From Watersipora subatra (taxonomy: Eukaryota > Bryozoa > Gymnolaemata > Cheilostomatida > Watersiporidae), in contig NW_027045310.1 in the NCBI RefSeq assembly GCF_963576615.1, forward strand, positions 327,001 through 391,000: 64,000 nt of DNA, read 5' to 3'. The notes under the pieces were generated by a model. It was not told the DNA's origin and did not search any database. It saw nothing but the letters and a program-made list of their open reading frames with translations. Of this stretch, positions 32,478 through 44,760 are shown one piece after another. The position numbers were made by a program, and so were the translations under genes. Numbering within the stretch: position 1 is the stretch's first letter; the number at the start of each line of letters is the position of its first letter.

Positions 32478-32483
32478 AATAAA
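32478..32483 (+). promoter_or_regulatory. Polyadenylation signal AATAAA
   Basis: A canonical AATAAA 37 bases after the exon o stop, with GT/T-rich sequence following within about 60 bases. It supports 32441 as the true end of the KIF21 reading frame. Confidence 0.7.
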
Positions 32484-33389
32484 TGCAATATATTGGGCTG
32501 ACAGTTTCTTTTATAGTTATTCAATAGCATCATTGTGTGAATTGTGTAAATATGCCAAATGGAGAAGTTGATAACTTTGGTTGGTTGTACCAACATATCT
32601 TGTTCTTTGTCCAAGAACTTTTCATGCGCCACGATTTAGCATGTATAACAGACATGGTTCATGCTCTTTCAGTGATTGCACGATAAGGATCTGGTGGATG
32701 GACCCACATAAACTATACAGTTCATAGCCAAAGCACAGATTCATTCTCCATATTCTCATATTTTTTGTCTGTATTTATGTAGCTATTTTTGTTTTCTTTA
32801 CGGTTGATGACTATGCAGGAAAATTATCTTATACATTCCTTTTTTAAATCAATGTTCAAATTGTTTGACCCATGTACTTTGCATGTGTCTATATTCCTAG
32901 TACACATCCGACTATAAACTCTTTCGTGTCAAAGATTATCATGATGTTACATCATATCCATCGATGCAATTATTCTTCTCTTCTCGTCGATATTTATTTT
33001 AACCTTTTAAACACTTTGTCTGTTTTAACTGGCCGTAGATTTTCGAAATGCGCATTTATTTTTGGTGCAATAGGCTTTATTGTATTCAATCTTGTTCGTT
33101 GAAATTATCTCAAAAATAAACTAACTTTAAGAGTAATGGAGCTGTCTTATGTATCAACACGAATCCTTTTACTTTGCTCTAATTTTGTAAGGTACCTACA
33201 TATGTTTATCATAACAACATTGGCTCACAGCTAGTCTAATTTTATTAAAACTATACAATAACATCAATAGTTGAGTGTTTCATTGTTGAGCTGCATGCGT
33301 TTGCATCCTCTGTCCAATAAAAGCATGCATTTATAGATATGATAATTCACCTTAAGGAAGGAAACACATCAAAATGATACTTTTAAAGG
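32484..33389. other. Sequence downstream of KIF21
   Basis: AT-rich, no feature recognised. Confidence 0.6.
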
Positions 33390-33765
33390 CAAAGTAACAG
33401 TTATGAAGGTAGCATTGCAAAGTAACAGTTCTGAAGGTAGCATTGTAAAGTAACAGTTCTGAAGGTAGTATTGCAAAGTAACAGTTATGATGGTAGTATT
33501 GCGAAGTAACAGTGATGAAGGTAGCATTGCAATGTAACAGTTATGAAGGTAGTATTGCAAAGTAACAGTTCTGAAGGTAGTATTGCAAAGTAACAGTTAT
33601 GATGGTAGTATTGCGAAGTAACAGTGATGAAGGTAGCATTGCAATGTAACAGTTATGAAGGTAGCATTGTAAAGTAACAGTTATGAAGGTAGTATTGCAA
33701 AGTAACAGTTATGAAGGTAGTATTGCAAGATAACAGTTCTGAAGGTAGTATTGCGAAGTAATAAA
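33390..33765. repeat. 28-bp minisatellite
   Basis: About 13 units with core AAGTAACAGTTATGAAGGTA and a GTATTGC or GCATTGC tail. Multi-unit blocks repeat (33475-33530 again near 33590-33650). Confidence 0.95.
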
Positions 33766-35504
33766 AAACCTCATAATGTAGTCTACCATGTGGTCTTTGA
33801 AGCCCTCTGTGATACTTGCTTACTTACTCTACAGTTAAACATTGATAATGAGTTGGTACTGTGTGGGTGGAGCATGTTATAGTATTCCCTTTTTTTCCAG
33901 TTGGTCAGTTTGAGAAAACTAATATGTTTCTCAATGACTTCTCATCTAAAGAACTTTGAGTTAAAGGTTATTATTAAGGGAACGCCATTATCAAGCTGTT
34001 AGCAGCAGTCAACGCTTTCCAAAGGCTTTTGTAACTAAACATTTTAAATATTAATAAACAAACAATTTACTTGGCATTTATTTAGTGATACCAAATAACT
34101 GACTCCACTTTCTGATTTCGCATTGCGACTGAGTCATGAATTTTGAGCGAGTTTTAAGAACTATCATTGAAATAATACCAGTCGCAGGTGCCAGTTTGCA
34201 TTTGCTAACTAACGTTAATAATACACTTGAAACAAACTGCAACTAAACTTGTACTCTTGCATCACCAAATAAGGTAGTTTTGATTTGATAATGTAAGAAA
34301 TATCTTTCAATGCCAGGTGCGTTTTGAACATCATTTCTATCTATGAACAGAAATCCAATTACTACACCTGGAAGACATCATTTCTATCTATGAACAGGAA
34401 TCCAATTACTACACCTGGAAGACTCTTTACTAACTTAAATCTTTAATTTTTTTATCAAATAATCTTATTCAAAAAATAAACTTATTGAAGATGCTTAATT
34501 TTTTAAACATGTAAATGTGGTTAAAGTGACATCTTGTTTGTATAATATTAATCTCAACTTTATTTTACTAATTTCAGCTTTTACATTTACATCTTGAGCT
34601 CCGAAATAACTGCCATAGGTGTGACCGTGACGATAAAAATCATTACCTTGTAAGGCTGTTAGGGTAAAAACATATTTCTTTAGCAAACCATACCACCCAG
34701 GTATCGTTTGGAAGTATGGCATAAAGCAATGAGCCAGACGTTTGCACGCTTCACAATGCAGGCATGTTGAATTAGATCAATGTTATGTATATTTAACAGG
34801 AGATTTTTCTCGCTGTGTCGAGAGCATTCACTCCCTACAAAAACACTCTAGTGAGTTTTTACACACTTAGTGATCAGAACATGAGCCAAGACTATATGTA
34901 AAATGTGCACTGTTTGGAAAGTATCTCACGTTCCATTTTACAGAATACGCAGAGATACTTCACACCTATAACCACTCACACTTCACTAATTTAGTGTTGA
35001 GCTCCACTGCTCCGTTTAAAGTAATCTGCTTCCTCATTAGTATTTTGCAAAACTGTCTTTCACCTTCTTCTAAAAATAATGGTAAGTATTATTTTAATGC
35101 CAAAGTAATGGCATTAAAATTTCACACACCGACATCACTCAGTTTTCTATGGGTCATCTAATGTATTAAGGTAATTTCAGAGATAGGTTGAAAATATCAT
35201 ACCCTTTCAAGAGCTTCTGTCTAATTTGCTATTGACAGCAAAATAAAAAATTTCCATACTGCAAGATAAATTTTGAGATGATATGCAATAAGTCAAATCT
35301 TTACTGAATTCACGTAAGATACAAGATCCTCAAAAGCTCTAGTATATTTGTATTTGAGTCACTTTGTCTGCAAATATGTAATATTTAGGCCTACTGATAA
35401 AGTATAATCTAGCCACAACTGACTAAGATTTCAGAGCTTTCAGCCACTTAGAAAATAATGTGTATCAGCAATGATATATAACCACTCCCCATAGATATAG
35501 AGGG
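33766..35504. other. Intergenic sequence
   Basis: No gene recognised. It contains one short tandem duplication (34329-34424). Confidence 0.6.
34329..34424. repeat. Two-copy 48-bp tandem duplication
   Basis: Two adjacent copies beginning CATCATTTCTATCTATGAAC and ending CACCTGGAAGA, differing by one A/G base. Confidence 0.9.
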
Positions 35505-35597
35505 TAGCCTGGGCATGGCTCTTGTGGGGATTGGGAGAGATCCATGCCCAGGCTACCCCCTCTCTCCCAATCCCCCACAAGAGCCATGCCCAGGCTA
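35505..35597. repeat. Foldback: 35-base inverted repeat with 22-base loop
   Basis: Left arm 35505-35539 (TAGCCTGGGCATGGCTCTTG then GGGGATTGGGAGAG) pairs with 35562-35597, with one extra C as the only mismatch. The loop itself contains another copy of CATGCCCAGGCTACC that could pair with the left arm, so a nested structure is possible. It is flanked by AATGATATATAACC and CATTGGTATATCAT, resembling the hairpin at 35901. Confidence 0.92.
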
Positions 35598-35900
35598 GGG
35601 GGCATATGTCATTGGTATATCATCAGTATATAAAGAGTCTTGCTTTCAAGAATACGCTGAAAGAAGCAACAAAAACTGCTTGCTTTGCTAGAGTGAAATG
35701 CATTTTGGTTAATAGACAAACGGCTATTTCTATGATTAGTTTTACTTTTACATGGTAACTTGAAATCATCCATGCTTTAGCCAGAATTTTGCTCATGCTA
35801 GATTCTATTAAATAATCTACCTCAATGCTAAATTTTAATCAACAAACACCAGAGCATATTCAGATATTTTGTTTTTTAAGCTTGATTCCAATGTACATAT

Positions 35901-35949
35901 GTTGAACCAATGATATACAGCCTGTGGGGCTGTATATCATTGGTTGAAC
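35901..35949. repeat. Foldback: 22-base inverted repeat with 5-base loop
   Basis: Arms 35901-35922 (AACCAATGATATACAGCC core) and 35928-35949 pair with one mismatch around loop TGTGG. It may be a solo end pair or excision remnant of an element sharing the ATATCATTGG motif with the foldback 300 bases upstream. Confidence 0.9.
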
Positions 35950-38900
35950 TAATGTAAGAAAAATTTACAAAGATATATAATTTGTAATTACTTTCTAACT
36001 TTTCAATTGTTATTTTTTCTTACAAAAAAATTCAAACGAATCAATTCCTAGTTATTTTAACGCATCGTAAAGCAGCATCACCGCCAATGTCAATAAAAAG
36101 AGCCTCCGACTTCATCTTGTAATACATTTACACTCAAAAGCAATAATTATTCATAAATTCGTTAAAAGTTGTCGCCTTTCTCATTTTTAGACCCACGATT
36201 AGCTAGTCGAGCAAGACTTTCATTCAATAGTCTCCGAGCGTTCGAAGGAAGCTAAAGATAAGCTCGGCATGGCGGTTCGCTCCAGTTTCAGTACGAACTA
36301 TTAGCCGTCTGTGATGCTTTGAAAACTAAAACACGAAGCGCTCTGCCATACTAGATTATAAGTTAATTTCCTGTTGATATAGTTCATGGTTTGATAAAAA
36401 AGAACAATTATAACTGCTATAATTGATGTTGCCACTCTTACAACAGCTAAATATGATAGACTTTGGTTACAAAACCAACTTCATAGATAGTTTTCAGGTT
36501 TGATGTTGCATTTTATTAGATATACCTCACTTGTTCTTTTCTCTGACTTTGTAATACCATCGCAAATGCGTATTAAATACCAAATTTATTAACGCAAGAT
36601 AGTTCATGATAGTTGTACTATAAACTATTATAGTTGCAGTAAGCCCATTGACAAATGTACCAACTTTGCAAACGTCTTATGCTCGCACTACTGTCGTTAT
36701 GCATTCGTGCAGCTTTGAATCGTAAAATGGACGAATTTTCACGACTCGTTTCGTAGGTTATCTTTTTAACATTGCAACAATCTGGTTATTGAAATATTTA
36801 TTCTACTAAGAAGCTCAGACAGTTTCTCGACGCTGTTTACTACATGTTCACACATTGAATAAGCAACTATCGACAATCTTGTTTATGCGAAGGCCTCTAC
36901 GCAGAGGGGAGATTTCTCAAAAGATATTGGTACGGCCACAGAGAAAGGAGGGACTGATCATGCTCGCGAAAATATTTGAAGCCAGTCTTAAATAACACCT
37001 CAGATGCATTTTAGACTGTTTTATACAGACAGAGGTTCAAAACCGTAGTCAATGCTATCGATATAAATGCAGTTACTGCAAAAGAAATGTTACAAGCTGT
37101 CCTAAATTCTTGAGAAATTTTTTTTGTACCAAATATTGGTTTTGCGGAGAAATTATAACAGCAGCGATTAAGAATAGTAATAAGAAAACTTGCTGTTAAT
37201 TTCATCTTTTTTCGAGTGTGGAGAATGTTGTTGGAACCAGTTGCACAGAAACATTGTTTTCTGTGGCAGTTATGCATGTTTATGGATATGTTGTATAGGT
37301 ATAATAGAAATATCAAGAAAGTATATCATGCATGATGCGTTATTTAGTTTTATTGCACTGCAAGGCTACCTTTACTTAACCCTAATTTGGATTATTTATT
37401 ACACCAAGACTTCTCACTCACTTATTGGTAGGAAGCAATCTTTGCAGCCCTTCTTGCATGCCCTTGTGCATACTCCTAGATGACTGTTTGCTCTTTTAGA
37501 TTGTCTGTTCTCTTGTTGTGCACATGAAATGCATAATGCTGCTAAGCCGCAATTATTTCATTTATTATAATTAATATATATTAATTTTGTTTGGATATTT
37601 TCCTGCACATCATCGGAATTAGCGCTGTGCTAGTTTATGATAAAAGGGGCATCAAAATACATAAAGTGATAAGTCTGGAGCACAAGCCTATTGATGATCA
37701 CAAGTCTCTGACTGACCTAGAGTGATTTTCACAAATCCTAAAACAAAGGTGCACACACTCCACAACTGAATTTGAATCAAATGACAACATTGGTGAAATG
37801 GATGATAAAATAAAATTACATAGGCATTAAAATCCAACCATATCACCATCTATTCCAGTCTATGTTCAACCTGATATAATTGTTTTATTATATTAATATT
37901 GTTTTGAAGCATTAAAATAATGGTATACCTATAATAAAAAGTGACTCAATTGATGAACGCTATTAGCAAACTAGCACGCTAGTAATAAAGTGATGACTTT
38001 CCCTTATGTAGCCTTATGTACCCTTATGTAGCCTTATGTACCTTATGTATGGAGGAACAACAAACTGGTTTAGTCAAGTTTATGTTTATATTTAGTTTTT
38101 AATGTAGAGGGCTCATGGACTCATAGCTCCCTTTCTACCATTCAATGTTGTGGGCTACATACAAAACTTTAATGTAGTTGCTGAAAAATCATTGTAATTG
38201 CGCCAAAAATTAGAGTGGCTGAGTCCGTTAGGCTGTATCATATTTTTTAATTTCTATTTAAGAAAAGTTTTTTGTTGGTATGCTAATTTTTTAAAAGAAA
38301 AATAACTTGTTTACTTTGGATTAAATAGCTCACCACGATAATCAGATAACGGGAAAGATGACCCTCCGTTCTAGCTGTGTGATAAATAAAAATGACTAAT
38401 AATAAAGCACCATGAACAATATACTTGCAGTAAAAACATTTTGTACAATTTCTTGAGAGTAACATAGCAAATTTTTCTAAAACTGCCAATATTCATAATA
38501 AGTAGGTTTAAAAGTACCACCCGCTAAATGAGATTCTTCGTAACACCATCAGCTCGGTCAACAAGCTATACATCCAAAATGACTAGGGGCTAGTCCCCTA
38601 GTCCAAGTGACTAGGGGAATTGGTCATCTACTTTGGACCATCTGGTGACTAAGACTGTCATAAAGGTGACTAGGTAGACTGGTGGCTGTTAGCTTTCTCC
38701 TTAAAATTTTTCACTCTTGTCTCACTCTCTACTACAATCAAGTACTAATCCCGCATAATATTTAAGCTGTTTCTTTGGAGCAAACTGTTTGGTAACGGCC
38801 AATCACTAATTGAGCTGCTAACCAAATCACATTGTTAGTAACTATTTCTATTTAACTGAAAAATTTGGGAGTATAAAATTCAGATGCAATTTTTTTGGTG

Positions 38901-40612
38901 TAACTACTACTGAAAATGCACTGCTAGTCAGCTCAGTCGAGTGTTATACTGCTAGAGTCCTGCCAGGATCACATAGTTAGCAGCAGTTACAATCATCAAA
39001 AGCGCACATTGGAAATGAAATTAAACAGCAACATCAAGAGGCTGCAGTCAATGTGTACAATGATCGGGATCACACCATTTTCTTTGCTTCAATATAAACA
39101 TGTATAGTATAAACAAATTATAGCAGCACTGGGTTACACATGATAGCTCTTGCATGACACCTCAAGTAGTGTGGTTACTTTAGATAGAAGTTCCATGTTA
39201 TTCAGTTATTTGAATATGCAGTTCCAATTGTACCAACCGGAGCTCCGACTAGCATAAACTTAATAATCGTAGAAGAAATAAAAGTTCTCTGATCTAAGAC
39301 AGCCTATTGTGGTGGCTGTGACATTTTATGCTGAAAGAATTTGGCCAATGTTTGACAGATTTATCAACGATTTTAGGATGCACTGGTAAGTGGAAATTGC
39401 TGGCCTTGTTTTTCCCTTTGACGCTATTAGTTGCAACTCCGCTTTATCGGGTATTGCCATTAGCTGCAGCATCAATGGCCGTGGCTAACAGTCCTGTATT
39501 CCCTAGTTGCAAGTTGGGGCGGCTAATGTTAGGCAACTAGTTATGTAATGTATGGCGGTGTTAGCCCCAACAGGTTTCTTTCATTTAGGGCCTCAACCGG
39601 GCATCTCATGTGAAGTTTTAAAAATTTTTATCAGAAAGTATAAACATTTTTTCTATTATTTGAGATTTGTTTGTTTTCGGTGATGTGACTGCCAGGACAT
39701 TTTCAGATTAAAATAAGCTAAACTTGATTGCAGTTAAAAGAAATGCTCAAAAGAGAAAGATATCTTTTTCTTTTAAGCATTTCAACATCAACAAAGATCA
39801 ATTTTGCCGATTTTATTTCAAGTTCATCCGAAGGTTTCTACGCTTTCGTTGGGCCATTGCCAAGCGGATGTTTGTTAAAACTTGGCCTTTTGCAAACCTT
39901 TATAAAGTCGTTAACAAGAATATATTGCCGATGATAATAATGACGCCCAAAAACTATTAAAAGCTAACGTTTATCTCTATCGCATGGAATAAAGTGATAT
40001 TATACAGCGATAAAAACCGTTCCCGTAGTCGTTGGGCAAATAACTGTTCCAGTTAATGATGTTGAGGTCGAGTTATCTAAAGCAATTTATCATTGCGTGA
40101 AAACGAACCAAACAAATCCGTTCGAGTTAACCAAGTGTTCGTGATAAAATTTTACATTTTATCCGAGAGCGAGTTATTCGAGTTTGACTGTACTTAGCCG
40201 CCAAAATTTCTTAAAAAGTTGGGGTGTCTCAGCCGGCCAGTCGCCCCAGGGAATACGGGCCTGGTTGCTAAGTACCTCAAGGTTACTATGTTCTTCCTTA
40301 AGCCCGGTCAGCATCTTTCTCTACCAGCCCTGGCCTCTCACTCTCTGTTATTGATATGTATTACCCTATCACCAACAACTCGCTTAACAACATAAAATCA
40401 GACCTCATGTTGAGGAGAGATGACTTAATCTTATTGGCCTCTGGTTGCCTCACAATCTTATCCTGCATTAGTAGCTATTCCCACTGGCCAAAACTTTTAC
40501 ACTTGAATCTGACTTCAAAACTACAGCTAGAACCCATTTCCTTGGTTTTGCAGGAGAGAAAGATGCTTCACTTGCTTCACACTCCGATATTGTGGGCTCT
40601 ACTTTGCTGTAG
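35950..40612. other. Intergenic sequence without recognised genes
   Basis: Several short open frames (for example near 37011-37483 and 39328-39960) show no family I recognise and no consistent exon structure. Small local features: CTTATGTAGC/CTTATGTACC repeats at about 38000-38048 and a short palindrome ACTAGGGG-CTAGT-CCCCTAGT at 38582-38602. Confidence 0.5.
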
Positions 40613-40738
40613 TTACTTGCGGTCTTTTTTGCACTCCTTTGTCCAGTGCTCCTTGGCTCCGCACTTGTAGTCAGTGCAGGGAAAATAGTTGGTGCAGTGG
40701 TTTGCAGAATAACTTAAAAAATGCACCACAAGGCCTAC
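40613..40738 (-). other. Possible remnant with zinc-knuckle-like C-terminus
   Basis: On the - strand a short open stretch ends with CTDYKCGAKEHWTKECKKDR followed by K and TAA. The spacing C-x4-H-x4-C fits the second half of a CCHC zinc knuckle, but the first Cys pair is not in CX2C spacing. Upstream the same strand needs frameshifts to stay open (a TGTAGGCCTTGT segment would add KKCRPCG). It could be a decayed transposable-element gene or chance. Confidence 0.2.
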
Positions 40739-41977
40739 ATTTTTTTACTGCCTTAGTTTTTTTACCTTTCCTATTGCCTTGCTCTTGCCAGCCATGTTGT
40801 TCAGTGGGCTGCTAAAACTGTCTGAGAGTTTTACTTTTTATAACACCTAATACGCATTTGTTTCTCCACAGCGCCATCTCAGTGATTTCTATTCTCTTTA
40901 AAACCTGTGGTGTTTTACACGATGCTGTAATGGGTAGAACCACAAATTAAAATGTCATCTAATAAGTAGTGCCTTCAAAACTATTAGCTATTTAATGGCT
41001 TTATGGAAATGCTTCAACTGAACAAATTATTTGAGGATATTTGTCTAAAGCAAATACATTCTTATGGTGCAAAAAATGTATTGATAAATCGATTTTTTAC
41101 TCAACTTAACCTGCCAAAACTCAGAACTGTATAGTTTTGGAGACATGGCACCACTAGACAACCGACAATATGTCTGAAATCCTATGTAGCAGGTGAATTA
41201 ACACTAATTAAAATTGGTTACCTTTATATACATTAATCTTACCACCAGCTTTTGAGGCTGTTTTGAAGCTTGAACAACAGTCAGTAGGTTTTTTCTGCTG
41301 TCTTAATGACCTTTCAGCAAGCATATTATTAAGCGCTCTTGCCCTTTGGGTTCTAAATCTCTGCTATGGACTTTGGGGAACACTATCTGACAAATTTATC
41401 ACTGCTCTTAAATTCATGTTAAATATACCAAGCATTGTACAAGACTATCAAATACATAGGAAACTTTCCAATAATGTGAATTTTGTTGCAAGTCAACCTT
41501 TAAAAGATTATACCTGACACCTTATAAAATGCACGCGGGAGAATCGATAGTTTGACCTGGACACAGTATTTACTTTACTGTCTATGCAACAAATCTTTCT
41601 TTATATCATTTAAGGCTATAGCTAGAGCAAATTATCTCTTTTTTACTATCAACAGAATTCAACATTTTTAATTTGATTTCCTAAAAACTATCACAATCAA
41701 TGCATTACTTTCGCAAGGCTAATCTGGGGTTTGGAGCCTAAGCTTATACAATGCAGCCGAGCATGCAGAAAGACATGCATATGTAACACTCAGCATTAGA
41801 TTTCACTACAGCTACGCATCAGCAAAAATATATTTTAATACTTTTAAAAAGCTATCTTGATGTTTGCAGTAATACACTACCAAAGCTTTGGTTGCCATGG
41901 CATACACGAAACATGTCCTGAACAATTCTATGAACTTGAATAATTGCACAAATACATTTATGTTGGAGGAAGCAGTG
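40739..41977. other. Single-copy sequence up to the inverted array
   Basis: No gene recognised. Ends at the breakpoint at 41977/41978. Confidence 0.5.
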
Positions 41978-42025
41978 CAGTCGTCTGCAAATGAATAGGA
42001 GTTACACAACGACTACCTTAAGCGT

Positions 42026-42375
42026 GGTTCTCATATATGCCGCAAAGCACCGGCAACAGCACCGCAGGCTATGGCGGTGAAATGTGAGCCTACACGCCGG
42101 GTACCGCCGAGTACCACCGGTAGTTGCCGGCAGTTAACACAAGAGTTTAGCGCTGTTCAAATTTCGCAAATAGCCGCAAGCAAAACCTTCCTGAAATGCA
42201 CTGTACAGGTAAAGATCACCATTATCAAAATGGCGTGGCGAGCGAACATTTTATGTGAAGCTGCGATTATGTTTAGCAATGCAGCTTTAGATGTGAACAG
42301 AAGCTGCCGATCCTAACGTCGCAAGCGTTTTGCTGCGCAAGTTACCGCCGGAGTCTCGCAATCGATATGGAAACC
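42026..42375. mobile_element. 350-bp MITE-like element, first inverted copy
   Basis: Reverse-complement copy of 9259-9608, same 350-base length. Confidence 0.6.
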
Positions 42376-43051
42376 AGACTTTAGCAGCTATGAAGATGAG
42401 TTGAACATATCATCAACAAAATTTCAGCGCAATATAGTGTAACCGTGACATTACTGATTACTCTATGCAATGTAATGATTATGCCAGCAATTATCAAATA
42501 AGAGTCTGTAGAGAGTTTTCTGTTCAACAGAACAGAAAACATTAGAGAAACACAAGGAATAAGGCATTGGCTATTTACGCTGGCAAAATTATTATTTGCA
42601 AAGACACCACACACCCCTGATGGCTGTGTAGTAATAGAAGAAACTGATGTATTTGTGATTGGTTAAAAGTGTTGATCCCTGATTAACATAATCATGACAC
42701 CAATTTGTTCATTTTCACAGTAAACCGATTTTTTTTGAAAGTTGCTTTGAACTAGTGACAACGATGACCAACAAGTATTTATATATGAAAAAGGCTGTTA
42801 CTTGCTGTAAAAGATATGTGATGAACACTGGTGTAAATTGGAACTGCTTGCATAAAATTTCAGGATATGTTAGATTAAATATTTTAAAGACCTAAGTTTT
42901 ACTTGCAGTTTGATACAATTCATCAGCCTGAGTTCAAGTTGTAGTTGGACGATTTTAGATTATAAGTTGATGGATCTTTTTTTTAAGAAAACACAAGTGT
43001 AAATAGCTGTACAAACATTAGTGCAATGATAAACTATGGTTTACCCATATC

Positions 43052-43087
<36 letters not shown>

Positions 43088-43289
43088 TACAATCATGTTC
43101 CAATAAGGGTAATGACAACATCCAATAGATGTTTTGATCTTTACTTGACCTAGGTTGATACTTGTAAAACATAACTAGTTATTCAGTAGTCTCGATCTGT
43201 GTAGTCGCAGCAGATGTTTATGCCATATGTCAGCTAAGAAATTTGCCCATTTTAAGAGCCTAAGAGTAATGACTATACATGTGTCCGAC

Positions 43290-43466
43290 CTCATTTCTCC
43301 TAATGGCAGTGTCCAGCCTTTTACTGTACGCATCTATCTTCTTGCTGAGCTGTTCTCGCTTGTTAATGTGAAGATCCATCTCAGCTTCCATGTTGGCAAT
43401 TGTCTGTTTCCGCACAACAACGGATGTAATGTACCGCTCAAGCTTGTCCTACTTGCTTTTCGCCAC
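43290..43466 (-). pseudogene. KIF21: Inverted cassette, exon e with nonsense codon
   Basis: Complete exon e with splice sites, but codon 6 is TAG (43451-43449 on -), the same change as U2 at 19600. It marks this copy as the sister of U2. Confidence 0.9.
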
Positions 43467-43686
43467 CTGAGTTAGAGTAATCGAGTAAAACGTAGTGTCC
43501 ATTAGCACAGAGGACAAGACAACATAATATGTGTATATATAAGAAACATGCCATACACAAAAAAAATACTCTTCCAAATTAAGTGGCAGATTATTTTATA
43601 TTACTTTAGGTTTAGCTGTAATCAGTAGAAAAAGTCACTAGTAAGTTGAGATTATAACAACAGGCTGTGAGAAACTTTGATATAAG

Positions 43687-43806
43687 AGGTGACATGAGAT
43701 AACATGAGGTGCCATGAGATAACATGAGGTGACATGAGATAACATGAGGTGCCGTGAGATAACATGAGGTGACATGAGATAACATGAGATAACATGAGAT
43801 AACATG
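43687..43806. repeat. 10-bp minisatellite, inverted copy
   Basis: Reverse complement of the 7827-7950 array. Confidence 0.85.
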
Positions 43807-44071
43807 TGCTAGACGTATCAACAAAAGGCAAATAGTAAATCGCCGTCTGAGCAACAAGCAGTTATCTACTCTGCAATTGCTCATTTAACATTGTCTAGTT
43901 TTATCTCAGCTATAAGTTACGACCCAGTTAGTGCTATGGCCCAGCTATAAGTTGTTCTTCAGTAACTAACATTCGCTACCAGAATACTGTCCAGAAATGA
44001 AAATAATTTTGAAGCAAATTTGGCAGATTGATTGGGACAAAAAGGTTAAAAAAGACGATGCAAACAGTTAC

Positions 44072-44242
44072 CTTGGGAGAGAAGAGAAGAGCTGCTGACT
44101 TGTGCCTAGAAGCAGAAGATGATGAAGTCTTGCCAGATGAATTTTCATGGGAGAGGTTTGCCCTATTTTTGGCCATCACCCTGGAAGAGGCGGACGAGTC
44201 TTTTTGTCTTTTCCTCAACTGACTGACCTCTTCGTGCTTGCG
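44072..44242 (-). CDS. KIF21: Inverted cassette, exon d
   Basis: Open copy with intact splice sites; RQKDSS as in U2. Probably not expressed, since no promoter, motor or WD40 exons are linked. Confidence 0.5.
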
Positions 44243-44459
44243 CTGGCAACACAATACGCTGACTTATGCAAAGGCTAGGATCAAATAAAAATGATTTATA
44301 TGTCAAAGATACATGAAATGTCGATGGCTATCCCAAGCCACCTACTTTTTACGACAGAATTAATTAAAACATCAGTAGACTGTTATATTCGTCCTGTAAT
44401 TAATGAAGGCACTCTTTGAAAACTTAGAGACCAACATTTGAGTGTTGTTAAAGACCAAC

Positions 44460-44621
44460 CTTGAGTATGGCATCTTTCTGTCTGTTTTGCAACTCCAACA
44501 TGCGCACCTGATTGTCTCGTTGCCGCTTCTCTTTTTTCAGCTGTAGCAGCTCCTTATTCTTTCGTTGGTCACTAATCTTATTCTTCTCTGATTCCGTTTT
44601 CATTTGTGCCATCAGTCGCAC
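44460..44621 (-). CDS. KIF21: Inverted cassette, exon c
   Basis: Open 162-base copy, RQRDNQVRML form, splice sites intact; same caveat about expression as its neighbours. Confidence 0.5.
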
Positions 44622-44760
44622 CTGCAATAGCATCACCATAGTTGTCGAGATCTCCAAAACCAAGATCATGTGGTGGTGCAATAGTCAACACAACACATTA
44701 CGAAGATCCCAAAAAACTCATACGCCAAACAATTATTTCCCATTCAAACTTTTCCCTGAC

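Larger units (their letters stand above)
1..32483 (+). other. KIF21: 3' part of a KIF21-type kinesin gene, with internally duplicated exon cassettes
   Basis: This span holds the C-terminal half of a kinesin-4 family KIF21 gene. Coiled-coil exons (a to h) appear in repeated cassettes up to 25470, followed by single-copy exons i and j to o coding a seven-bladed WD40 propeller, a stop at 32441 and a polyadenylation signal at 32478. Family knowledge: KIF21A and KIF21B are plus-end kinesins that suppress microtubule growth, with an N-terminal motor, a long regulatory coiled coil and a C-terminal WD40 domain. The motor exons are not in the window. Exons c, d, e and f are each a multiple of three; a to g and i to o join in consistent phase. 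Which cassette is used in the mature mRNA cannot be decided from sequence alone. Confidence 0.85.

Noticed and set aside
37011..37483. Overlapping 101- and 97-codon hydrophobic frames
   Set aside because: Opposite-strand overlap in AT-rich DNA, no recognisable family, no splice or promoter context.
39328..39960. Possible small genes of 70-78 codons
   Set aside because: Frames overlap one another in different registers, and none shows a motif or conserved pattern I recognise.
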